Positions 1-6,811 of a stretch of 23,543 nt of DNA are shown here, piece by piece. Position 1 is the stretch's first letter; every line of letters begins with the position of its first letter. The notes beneath the pieces are model-generated. The model made no database searches. It worked only from the letters and a program-made list of their open reading frames with translations, and was not told the DNA's origin. A program made the translations under genes and the position numbers. The stretch is from an uncultured Dorea sp. (GTDB lineage: Bacteria > Bacillota > Clostridia > Lachnospirales > Lachnospiraceae), in contig CAJTUQ010000019.1 of the NCBI GenBank assembly GCA_910579335.1, positions 1 through 23,543 on the forward strand. Direction: 5' to 3'.

Positions 1-81
1 ACTCATATACTCAAAATAATGAATACTGTAGATTTTCCCGATAGAAATTGAGTTTTTCAAGTCAATGCCATTGTAGCCCAT
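1..81 (-). CDS. AraC-family transcriptional regulator, N-terminal fragment (cut by window edge)
   Basis: The minus strand from an ATG at 81 down to base 1 is open for 27 codons and continues past the window edge. The peptide begins MGYNGIDLKNS and ends in IHYFEYMS. That start is typical of the cupin-like sugar-sensing domain of AraC-type regulators; the DNA-binding helix-turn-helix domain would lie outside the window. A strong Shine-Dalgarno (AGGAGGG, minus strand, bases 93-87) sits 5 nt before the ATG, which supports the start. The gene is divergent from the sugar ABC transporter at 277, a common layout in which the regulator senses the imported sugar and controls the neighbouring promoter. 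The family call rests on only 27 residues, so it is likely but not certain. Confidence 0.7.
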   Translation of the reverse strand, partial: MGYNGIDLKNSISIGKIYSIHYFEYMS

Positions 82-276
82 AGATGCCCTCCTAGATGCC
101 GCCGCAAAACCTTTGTGTAAATTTAACAATATCATACCTTCAACATAAGAATAAATCAAGATAAGAAAGCTGATAATGCAAATAAATAAGAATATAAGAC
201 AAATATTTTTGTGCAGTTTTGTAATACAATAAATACACGAAACATTCAGACAAATCTGAAATAAGGAGGAAAAAGT
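82..276. promoter_or_regulatory. Divergent intergenic control region between AraC-type regulator and ABC transporter
   Basis: This AT-rich spacer carries a -10-like TACAAT at 225-230 with no good -35 at the usual distance, as expected for an activator-dependent promoter. The heptamer ATAAGAA occurs three times in the same orientation (145-151, 161-167, 186-192) upstream of that -10 and could be part of an AraC-type operator. A short inverted repeat (TTCAGA 245-250, TCTGAA 255-260) lies in the leader. The Shine-Dalgarno AGGAGGA (264-270) is 6 nt before the ATG at 277. Promoter and operator roles are inferred; the repeats are directly visible. Confidence 0.45.
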
Positions 277-1575
277 ATGAAAAAGAAACTTATCAGCGCA
301 TTGTTATGTGCGGCAATGGTAGGAACTATGCTGGCCGGATGCGGAAGCAAAGACAGTGGCGGCAGTGAAGGAGGCGAAGGAGGCGACGCTTCCGGAAAGA
401 CCACTCTTGACATCATTATCTCTCAGTATGGTAACTACACACAGGATTGGTGGACGGAATTTGAGAAGACATTCGAAGAGGCGAACAAGGATATTGACCT
501 CAATATTGAAATCGTTTCATGGAATGATATCTACAGTGTTGTCAATACGCGTATCTCCAGTAACGAGCAGCCCGACATCTTAAACATCAGCGGTTTTGCT
601 GACTATGTGGCGGATGATTTACTGATGCCGGCAGAAGAGTATGTGTCAGACGAGTTGAAGAATAATTTCGTTCCGAGCTTCTGGGAGTCCAATGATATGG
701 ACGGAACGGTTTGGGCGCTTCCGATTCTTGCATCCTGCCGTTCGCTTTTCTGCAACGTTGATTTGTTAAAGGAAGCCGGTATTGAAAATCCGCCGACAAC
801 ATGGGATGAAGTTCTTACGGCTTGTAAAGCGGTAAAAGATAAATTCGGAAAAGACATCGTTCCTTGGGGACTTGATATTTCTACGGATGAAGGTCAGGCT
901 GCTTTCTCTTACTACACATGGAATTTTGGCGGCGGCTATGTTGATGACAAAGGCGACTGGGCGCTTAACAGCAAAGAGAACGTAGAGGCTGTTGAATATA
1001 TCAAATCTCTTATTGACGGCGGCTACTGCAACTCCGCACCGTTCACTGATACACGTTATCCTCTTCAGGATGCATTCAGCGCAGGAACACTCGCTATGAT
1101 GATTGGGCCGATGAACATGGTTGCTGCTGATTCTAAGGTTAATTATGTGGCGGCAGATCTTCCGGGCGAAAAGACAGCTCTTGGCGTTTGCGACCAGTTG
1201 ATGGTATTCAAGGATGAAAAGGCAGAGGATGCCCGTACAGAGGCCATTACAAAGTTCTTTGACGCATTCTATGAGTGCGAGACATATTCAAACTACATGG
1301 TATACGAAGGATTCCTGCCGGCAACTCAGGATGCTTCTGAAAATCTTGCGGCTAATGCAGAGAAATACACTGTTGGCGGTTCCGATGCTACAGGAAGCAG
1401 CGAATACTTTAAGACTTTCTGTGCAGTACTTCCGAATTGCAAGTTCTATCCGATGCAGAAAGCAGAGTGGATGGATGTAAGAAATGGTGTTATCGATGTT
1501 GAACAGCAGGTATGTAACGGCACACTTGGTGCTCAGGAGGCACTTGATAAACTTCAGGAAACTGTTGCAAAATAA
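277..1575 (+). CDS. Sugar ABC transporter, extracellular solute-binding lipoprotein (family 1)
   Basis: This is a 432-residue substrate-binding protein of an ABC sugar importer, anchored to the outside of the membrane. The N-terminus is a lipoprotein signal: basic MKKK, a hydrophobic stretch, then the lipobox LAGC with Cys22 as the predicted lipidated residue, followed by a Gly/Ser-rich linker. The rest has the size and features of family 1 sugar-binding proteins (for example NPPTTWDE and the late PATQDA segment). Two permease genes follow, so it is the receptor of that importer. A terminator hairpin between it and the permeases would give more binding protein than permease. From the kinase and epimerase downstream the ligand is plausibly an N-acetylhexosamine or a small glycan containing one, but the sequence alone does not show the ligand. 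Confidence 0.93.
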   Translation: MKKKLISALLCAAMVGTMLAGCGSKDSGGSEGGEGGDASGKTTLDIIISQYGNYTQDWWTEFEKTFEEANKDIDLNIEIVSWNDIYSVVNTRISSNEQPDILNISGFADYVADDLLMPAEEYVSDELKNNFVPSFWESNDMDGTVWALPILASCRSLFCNVDLLKEAGIENPPTTWDEVLTACKAVKDKFGKDIVPWGLDISTDEGQAAFSYYTWNFGGGYVDDKGDWALNSKENVEAVEYIKSLIDGGYCNSAPFTDTRYPLQDAFSAGTLAMMIGPMNMVAADSKVNYVAADLPGEKTALGVCDQLMVFKDEKAEDARTEAITKFFDAFYECETYSNYMVYEGFLPATQDASENLAANAEKYTVGGSDATGSSEYFKTFCAVLPNCKFYPMQKAEWMDVRNGVIDVEQQVCNGTLGAQEALDKLQETVAK

Positions 1576-1594
1576 CATGATTATATCGTGTGCT

Positions 1595-1630
1595 ATCGAG
1601 GGGCCGAATTGCTTCGGCCCTCGATTTTTA
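1595..1630 (+). terminator. Intrinsic terminator / attenuator after the binding-protein gene
   Basis: A stem of about 13 bp (arms 1595-1608 and 1613-1625, one bulged G, TTGC loop) is followed by a short T-rich stretch. It lies between the binding-protein gene and the permeases of the same transporter, so partial read-through is expected, as is common in sugar ABC operons. Confidence 0.8.
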
Positions 1631-1683
1631 TAAATTAAAGCGTAAAATATAGTGGTTTTACAGTTATCTAAGGAGGCGTGGCG

Positions 1684-2568
1684 ATGAAGAAAAAAACGCT
1701 GGCAGCGTTTCAGCCGTATGTCTGGTTACTGCCGAGTGTTGTACTTATGGTAAGTATGATTTTAATACCTATTATTTCGGTGTTTAAGATTTCATTTTCT
1801 GATGTTGGCCGAAGCGGTGTTGTAAAGGGACTGAACGGTGTCCAGAACTATTTGGAGGTTTTTGCAGAACCTACATTTTGGCACACGCTGCAGAATACGA
1901 TTATTTGGACCGTGGTAGTTGTAGGGGTGTCTACAGTTTTTGGTTTTATTCTTGCAATGGTTTTAAACCAAGAATTTCGCGGACGCAAATTTGTCCGTGC
2001 GGTTGTTATTTTCCCGTGGGCAACGGCCCTGATTATCCAGTCGGTTATCTGGAAATATATTATTAATGCTGATTATGGTTCACTCAATGTACTTTTAAAA
2101 GAAATCGGTCTTATTGACGGCTTTGTGAACTGGACAAAGACAGCGGGTTCCATGTTTGCGTGGGAATGCTGGGTGGGGATTTTTGTTACATTCCCGTTTG
2201 TTACATTTTGTGTACTGTCAGGCTTGCAGAGCATTGATACTTCGCTGTATGAATCTGCATCCGTTGACGGCGCCAGTTTTTGGCAGAAGCTTTTTAAAAT
2301 CACGCTGCCTTTGGTGGCACCAAGTTTAACGGTTTCGACAGTGTTAAATATTATTTATGTTTTCAACTCTTTTCCGATTGTTTGGACAATTTCCAAAGGT
2401 GCACCTGCCGACCAGACGCACACATTGGTTACATATTTGTATAAATTGTCATTTACGGACGGCAAGGGCGGCCATGCCGCTGCCGTATCTGTTATCGGCT
2501 TCGTTATTTTAGCGTTCTGTGCCAGCATTTATATGATTCTGTCACTTCGCGGAGAGGAGGAGAGTTAA
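1684..2568 (+). CDS. Sugar ABC transporter permease (MalF/UgpA type)
   Basis: This is an integral membrane permease of 294 residues, one of two that form the channel for the sugar bound by the lipoprotein upstream. The sequence has about six hydrophobic segments, beginning with PYVWLLPSVVLMVSMI near the N-terminus. The cytoplasmic EAA loop that contacts the ATPase is visible late in the protein as YESASVDGASFWQKLFKITL. The frame is open from a GTG at 1678, but AGGAGG at 1671-1676 is only 1 nt before that codon and 7 nt before the ATG at 1684, so the ATG is chosen. The stop abuts the start of the second permease. No ATPase gene is present nearby, so a shared MsmK-type ATPase encoded elsewhere is probably used. 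Confidence 0.93.
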   Translation: MKKKTLAAFQPYVWLLPSVVLMVSMILIPIISVFKISFSDVGRSGVVKGLNGVQNYLEVFAEPTFWHTLQNTIIWTVVVVGVSTVFGFILAMVLNQEFRGRKFVRAVVIFPWATALIIQSVIWKYIINADYGSLNVLLKEIGLIDGFVNWTKTAGSMFAWECWVGIFVTFPFVTFCVLSGLQSIDTSLYESASVDGASFWQKLFKITLPLVAPSLTVSTVLNIIYVFNSFPIVWTISKGAPADQTHTLVTYLYKLSFTDGKGGHAAAVSVIGFVILAFCASIYMILSLRGEEES

Positions 2569-3402
2569 ATGACGTCAAAAAGAAAATCTTGGCAGACGAT
2601 ACTTTTGTATGTGTTTGTTTTAATTCTCTGCATTGTGATTCTGTATCCTTATTTTGTAATGTTTATAACGGCGCTTAAGGATAAGAAGGAAATGTATGCG
2701 ATAGATCATATCCTGCCTGAGATATGGCGGTGGTCTAACTTTTCTGATATATGGCAGGCGGCGCCGGTATTCAAATACTTGGCTAACTCTATGATTATTG
2801 CGGGGGGAGCCACACTGCTTGCTATTTTGTGCGGTATTCCGGCAGCCTATGCGCTTGCCCGCATGAGATTTAAAGGAAAAGGCATTTTCATGGGCGCTGT
2901 AATTATGAGCCAGATGTTTTCGCCGGTCGTTCTTTTGGTTGGTATTTATAGAATGATGGTTAACATTAACCTGAATGATACGATTATGGGACTGATTCTT
3001 TTGAATGCGGCGTTCAACCAGGCATTTGCGATCTGGCTGCTGCGCGGTACATTCATGGGGATTTCACCGGAGATGGAGCAGGCCGCGAAGATTGACGGCT
3101 GCGGGACGGTGAAGGCGCTTATCAAGGTGCTGCTCCCGATGGCGGCGCCCGGAATTATAACTACCTTGATTTTCGTGTTTATCAATGCATGGAATGAGTA
3201 TACGATTGCGCTCACTTTGATATCGACAGATATATTCAAGCCGATAACGGTTGGTATCAACGTGTTCTACGGATTCAACTTTATCCAGTGGCAGTATCTG
3301 TTTGCGACATCACTGTTTGCAACGATTCCTGTTGTTGTGCTGTTCCTTGTAATTGAGAAGCATCTGGTTGCAGGATTGACATCCGGTGGAGTAAAAGGCT
3401 AG
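2569..3402 (+). CDS. Sugar ABC transporter permease (MalG/UgpE type)
   Basis: This is the second channel subunit of the importer, 277 residues, with about six membrane segments (first near VLILCIVILYPYFVMFITAL). The MalG-type EAA loop is clear: EQAAKIDGCGTVKALIKVLLP, followed by a hydrophobic helix and a conserved NAWNEYTIALTL segment. The ATG directly follows the stop of the preceding permease with no gap, and a purine-rich GGAGAGGAGGAG stretch just upstream serves as ribosome binding site, so the two permeases are probably translationally coupled. A hairpin about 45 bp downstream of the stop may end or attenuate the transporter transcript before the sugar-activation genes. Confidence 0.93.
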   Translation: MTSKRKSWQTILLYVFVLILCIVILYPYFVMFITALKDKKEMYAIDHILPEIWRWSNFSDIWQAAPVFKYLANSMIIAGGATLLAILCGIPAAYALARMRFKGKGIFMGAVIMSQMFSPVVLLVGIYRMMVNINLNDTIMGLILLNAAFNQAFAIWLLRGTFMGISPEMEQAAKIDGCGTVKALIKVLLPMAAPGIITTLIFVFINAWNEYTIALTLISTDIFKPITVGINVFYGFNFIQWQYLFATSLFATIPVVVLFLVIEKHLVAGLTSGGVKG

Positions 3403-3446
3403 TACAGCGGATATTATTTAACGATGTACTGGAAAAAGAGGAGTTT

Positions 3447-3487
3447 AAGCTTATCCAGGCCTTCGGTTTAAGGAGTGGATAAGCTTT
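3447..3487 (+). terminator. Terminator-like hairpin between transporter and sugar-activation genes
   Basis: Perfect 10-bp arms AAGCTTATCC (3447-3456) and GGATAAGCTT (3477-3486) enclose a 20-nt loop that can form an inner 4-bp stem (3460-3463 with 3470-3473). The downstream sequence is T-rich but interrupted, so termination may be partial. It overlaps the alternative upstream GTG start of the next gene, which argues against that start. Confidence 0.6.
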
Positions 3488-3507
3488 CTGTATTTGGAGG
3501 TAGAATG

Positions 3508-4434
3508 ATGGTTAAACCAGTATTAGTTATTATGGCAGCGGGGATGGGCAGTCGCTACGGCGGACTTAAGCAGATTGACCCGGTGGACGGTGACGGGCAT
3601 ATTATCATGGATTTTTCTATGTATGATGCAAGGATGGCCGGATTTGAGAAGGTTATTTTTATTATTAAGAAAGAGAACGAGGAAGATTTCAGGGAGGCTG
3701 TGGGAGACAGGATTTCGCAGTATATGGAAGTGTCTTACGTATATCAGGATATTAACAATATCCCGGAGGGCTATATGGTGCCGAAAGAACGTGCAAAGCC
3801 GTGGGGAACCGGTCATGCGGTCCTTAGCTGCATAAAAGAAGTCGACGGTCCGTTTGCAGTTATCAATGCGGATGATTATTATGGGGCCGAGGCGTTCCGG
3901 CTGATTTATGATTATCTTGCCGCCCATGAGGATGATGATAAGTACCGCTATACGATGGTTGGTTATAAACTTGGCAATACTGTGACGGATAACGGCCATG
4001 TTGCCCGCGGTATCTGCGATATGGATGAACAGGGAGAGCTTGTGGCAATCCATGAAAGAACCCGCATTGAAAAAAGAAACGGCGGCATCGCATACACGGA
4101 AGACGACGGGGAGTCGTGGACCGAGACGCCAGAAGAGACAATTGTGTCCATGAATATGTGGGGATTTACGAAAAGTATTTTAAAGGAGCTTGAGGAGCGG
4201 TTTCCGGCTTTCCTTGACAGAGGACTTGCAGAGAATCCGAAAAAATGCGAATATTTTCTGCCGGCGGTAGTGAGCGAGCTGCTGGAAGAGGAAAAGGCTG
4301 CCGTGGCAGTGCTGAAATCCGCTGACAAATGGTACGGGGTGACCTACAAGGAGGACAAGCCGGTCGTGGTTGCCGCAATTCAGAAAATGAAGGACGAGGG
4401 CGTATACCCCAAGAATCTCTGGGAGGATAAATGA
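3508..4434 (+). CDS. Sugar-phosphate nucleotidyltransferase (NTP_transferase, COG1208-like)
   Basis: This predicted enzyme transfers a nucleoside monophosphate from an NTP to a sugar 1-phosphate, giving an NDP-sugar and pyrophosphate. At the N-terminus MAAGMGSRYGGLKQ matches the nucleotide-binding loop of the family in a non-canonical form (GMGSRYGGLKQ rather than GxGTRLxPLTK). GTGHAVL (NTP/base contact region) and INADDYYG (metal-binding aspartates) follow in the expected order. The product is 308 residues. GGAGG at 3496-3500 is 7 nt before the ATG at 3508; an ATG at 3505 is also possible, and a GTG at 3475 lies inside a hairpin. The next gene is a hexosamine 1-kinase and the reading frames touch, so the substrate is probably the kinase product, with UTP as likely co-substrate. 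That substrate is inferred. Confidence 0.85.
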   Translation: MVKPVLVIMAAGMGSRYGGLKQIDPVDGDGHIIMDFSMYDARMAGFEKVIFIIKKENEEDFREAVGDRISQYMEVSYVYQDINNIPEGYMVPKERAKPWGTGHAVLSCIKEVDGPFAVINADDYYGAEAFRLIYDYLAAHEDDDKYRYTMVGYKLGNTVTDNGHVARGICDMDEQGELVAIHERTRIEKRNGGIAYTEDDGESWTETPEETIVSMNMWGFTKSILKELEERFPAFLDRGLAENPKKCEYFLPAVVSELLEEEKAAVAVLKSADKWYGVTYKEDKPVVVAAIQKMKDEGVYPKNLWEDK

Positions 4435-5564
4435 TGGTACAGGTAACCAAGGAACAAAGAGCGGAAGTGATAAAGAATTTCCGGTACGCAGGAGTGCTGG
4501 TTGATGCCAGGCCTTACGGAAGCGGCCACATTAATGATACGTATCTGCTTACATTTGAGACGGCAGGGGGAAAACATGTAAAAATCATTCTCCAGAGAAT
4601 GAATAAGACTGTTTTTGCTAATCCTGTAGAACTTATGGAGAATATTACCGGCGTGACTTCGCATCTTCGGAAGAAAATCGTGGAGAACGGGGGAGACCCG
4701 GAACGGGAGACGTTGAATGTAATACCGGCGGAGGACGGAAAACCGTATTATAAAGATTCTTTGGGGGATTACTGGAGATCCTATAAATTTATTACCGATG
4801 CGACGAGTTATGACAAGGTGGAGAAGTCAGAGCATTTTTATCAGAGTGCGGTAGCCTTTGGAAATTTCCAGCGGCTTCTGGCGGATTATCCGGCGGAGAC
4901 GCTCCATGAAACGATTAAAGGTTTTCACGATACGAAAGCGCGTTTTGAGGTGTTTAAAGCGGCTGTGGATAAAGATGCTGCGGGACGGGCGGCTTATGTA
5001 AAGGATGAGATACAGTTTGTGCTGGACAGGGAGGAAACCGCCAATTATTTTTCGGGACTTTTAAGCCGCGGCGAAATTCCTTTGAGGGTTACGCACAATG
5101 ATACGAAGCTTAATAACATTATGATAGATGACAACACGGGAAAAGGCATCTGCGTAATTGATTTGGATACGGTTATGCCGGGGCTGGCGGTAAATGACTT
5201 CGGTGATTCTATCCGTTTCGGCGCAAGTACGGCGGCGGAGGACGAGACGGAGCTTGACAAGGTGTCCTGCAGCATGGAGCTGTTTGAGCTGTATGCGAAA
5301 GGATATATTGAAGGGTGCGGCGGCAAGCTTACAAAAAAGGAGATACAGCTTATGCCTATGGGGGCAAAGGTGATGACCTTTGAGTGCGGTATGCGCTTCC
5401 TTACGGATTACCTGCAGGGCGACACGTATTTTAAAATACACAGGGAAAACCATAATCTGGACAGGTGCCGCACGCAGTTTAAATTAGTTGAAGATATGGA
5501 ACGCAAGTGGTATACTATGGAAGGAATCATCGAAAAATATAATTGCCTGACGCAGGCAGTTTAA
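4434..5564 (+). CDS. nahK: N-acetylhexosamine 1-kinase (NahK/LnpB-like, APH/choline kinase fold)
   Basis: This kinase is predicted to phosphorylate the anomeric hydroxyl of GlcNAc/GalNAc with ATP. The sequence resembles bifidobacterial NahK (LnpB) along its length as I recall it: PYGSGHINDTYL near the N-terminus, ILQRMN, YKFITDATSYD, THNDTKLNNI with catalytic His221-Asn222-Asp223, IDLDTVMPG (Asp243, Asp245), NDFGDSIRFGAST and CGMRFLTDYLQGD. Length is 376 residues, close to the family norm. The ATG at 4434 overlaps the preceding stop by one base and lies 7 nt after GGAGG; an ATG at 4431 is the alternative. Such kinases are often annotated as aminoglycoside phosphotransferase or mucin desulfatase, which this is unlikely to be. 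Together with the nucleotidyltransferase and GalE it forms a route from free HexNAc to UDP-HexNAc. Confidence 0.88.
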   Translation: MVQVTKEQRAEVIKNFRYAGVLVDARPYGSGHINDTYLLTFETAGGKHVKIILQRMNKTVFANPVELMENITGVTSHLRKKIVENGGDPERETLNVIPAEDGKPYYKDSLGDYWRSYKFITDATSYDKVEKSEHFYQSAVAFGNFQRLLADYPAETLHETIKGFHDTKARFEVFKAAVDKDAAGRAAYVKDEIQFVLDREETANYFSGLLSRGEIPLRVTHNDTKLNNIMIDDNTGKGICVIDLDTVMPGLAVNDFGDSIRFGASTAAEDETELDKVSCSMELFELYAKGYIEGCGGKLTKKEIQLMPMGAKVMTFECGMRFLTDYLQGDTYFKIHRENHNLDRCRTQFKLVEDMERKWYTMEGIIEKYNCLTQAV

Positions 5565-5594
5565 ATCCGTTAGGCAGGTCAGGAGGGATTAAAT

Positions 5595-6614
5595 ATGGCA
5601 AAAGTATTAATTACCGGAGGAGCGGGATACATTGGAAGCCATACCGCTTTGGAGCTTTTAAACACGGGATACGAGGTGGTCGTATACGATAACCTTTCCA
5701 ATTCATCAAGAGAATCGCTGAAGAGAGTGGAGGAGCTGACCGGTAAAACCGTGAAATTTTACGAGGGCGACGTGCTGGATGCGGCGAAGCTTACAAAGAT
5801 GTTTGAAGCGGAGGGGATTGATGCGGTCATCCATTGTGCGGCGTTGAAGGCGGTCGGTGAATCCGTGCGCAAACCTCTGGAATATTACCGCAATAATATC
5901 AATGGAACCCTTACGCTTATGGATGTTATGAGAACGGTGGGCGTAAAAAATATTGTATTTAGTTCTTCCGCTACTGTATATGGAAGCCCGGAAGTTATGC
6001 CGATTACGGAAGATTGTCCGAAGGGACAGTGCACAAATCCATATGGCTGGACAAAGTCTATGATGGAACAGATTATGACGGATTTGCAGAAAGCGGATCC
6101 GGAGTGGAATGTTATCCTTCTGCGCTATTTCAATCCTGTGGGAGCGCACAAGAGCGGGCGCATCGGCGAAGACCCGAAGGGGATTCCGAATAACCTGATG
6201 CCGTATATTACACAGGTGGCAGTAGGGAAGCTTGAAAAACTCGGAGTATTCGGCGATGATTACGATACTCCGGACGGAACCGGCGTCCGTGATTATATCC
6301 ATGTCGTGGATCTTGCGGTCGGTCATGTAAAAGCGATTGATTATATCCTGACAAATCCGGGACTTGATATTATTAATCTGGGAACCGGCGTCGGATATTC
6401 TGTCTTGGATATGGTAAAGGCGTTTTCCAAAGCATGCGGCAAGGAACTGCCGTATGAAATCAAACCGAGGAGGGAAGGAGATATTGCCATGTGCTATGCT
6501 GACCCGGCTAAAGCGCTTAAGGTGCTCGGCTGGAAAGCAGAGAGAGGGCTCGACGAGATGTGCGAGGATTCGTGGAGATGGCAGTCTCAGAACCCGGACG
6601 GATACAATGCATAA
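5595..6614 (+). CDS. galE: UDP-glucose/UDP-N-acetylglucosamine 4-epimerase
   Basis: This NAD-dependent short-chain dehydrogenase interconverts UDP-galactose and UDP-glucose, and probably the N-acetylated pair. The N-terminal GGAGYIGSH is the NAD-binding glycine motif. The catalytic set is SSSATVYG (Ser125) and YGWTK (Tyr150, Lys154). PRREGD near the C-terminus is diagnostic of GalE. Length, 339 residues, is close to the 338 of the E. coli enzyme. Aligning the PRREGD region, Cys300 stands where E. coli has Tyr299; a small residue there is known to admit N-acetyl groups (human Cys307, E. coli Y299C). The gene follows the kinase after 30 bp, with AGGAGG upstream, and closes the operon before a strong terminator. 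Confidence 0.95.
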   Translation: MAKVLITGGAGYIGSHTALELLNTGYEVVVYDNLSNSSRESLKRVEELTGKTVKFYEGDVLDAAKLTKMFEAEGIDAVIHCAALKAVGESVRKPLEYYRNNINGTLTLMDVMRTVGVKNIVFSSSATVYGSPEVMPITEDCPKGQCTNPYGWTKSMMEQIMTDLQKADPEWNVILLRYFNPVGAHKSGRIGEDPKGIPNNLMPYITQVAVGKLEKLGVFGDDYDTPDGTGVRDYIHVVDLAVGHVKAIDYILTNPGLDIINLGTGVGYSVLDMVKAFSKACGKELPYEIKPRREGDIAMCYADPAKALKVLGWKAERGLDEMCEDSWRWQSQNPDGYNA

Positions 6615-6631
6615 GATGATTTGAAAATTGC

Positions 6632-6669
6632 CCCCGCTTTACCTGTAGATATGGTAAAGCGGGGTTTTT
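6632..6669 (+). terminator. Strong intrinsic terminator after galE
   Basis: A perfect 12-bp stem (CCCCGCTTTACC 6632-6643 and GGTAAAGCGGGG 6653-6664) with a 9-nt loop is followed by TTTTTGGTTTTTT. It ends the sugar locus and insulates the gdpP operon. Confidence 0.95.
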
Positions 6670-6725
6670 GGTTTTTTGCGGATTGTTTAAAAATCTTAAA
6701 TTTGTTGACACTCCGGCCCCTTTGC

Positions 6726-6753
6726 TTGCATTAACACAGAAAAGTGCTATAAT
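6726..6753 (+). promoter_or_regulatory. Promoter of the gdpP-rplI-dnaB operon (extended -10)
   Basis: TTGCAT (6726-6731), a 16-bp spacer and TGCTATAAT (6745-6753) form a vegetative sigma-type promoter with an extended -10, about 60 bp before the gdpP start. It is the best promoter match between the galE terminator and this operon. Confidence 0.7.
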
Positions 6754-6811
6754 AGATAAGAAGTGTGTGCTCTTGCCGGCAAGGGTGTGAGTAGAAGTTG
6801 TAAGGAAAAGG

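Noticed and set aside
3523..4053. 176-residue minus-strand frame
   Set aside because: Antisense shadow of the nucleotidyltransferase; no start signal.
4434..5564. Aminoglycoside resistance phosphotransferase or mucin desulfatase
   Set aside because: The fold is shared, but full-length similarity and context point to an N-acetylhexosamine 1-kinase.
6705..6710. Perfect TTGACA -35 hexamer before gdpP
   Set aside because: The only good -10 (6748-6753) is 37 bp away; no -10 lies at 16-18 bp, so TTGCAT at 6726 is the better partner.
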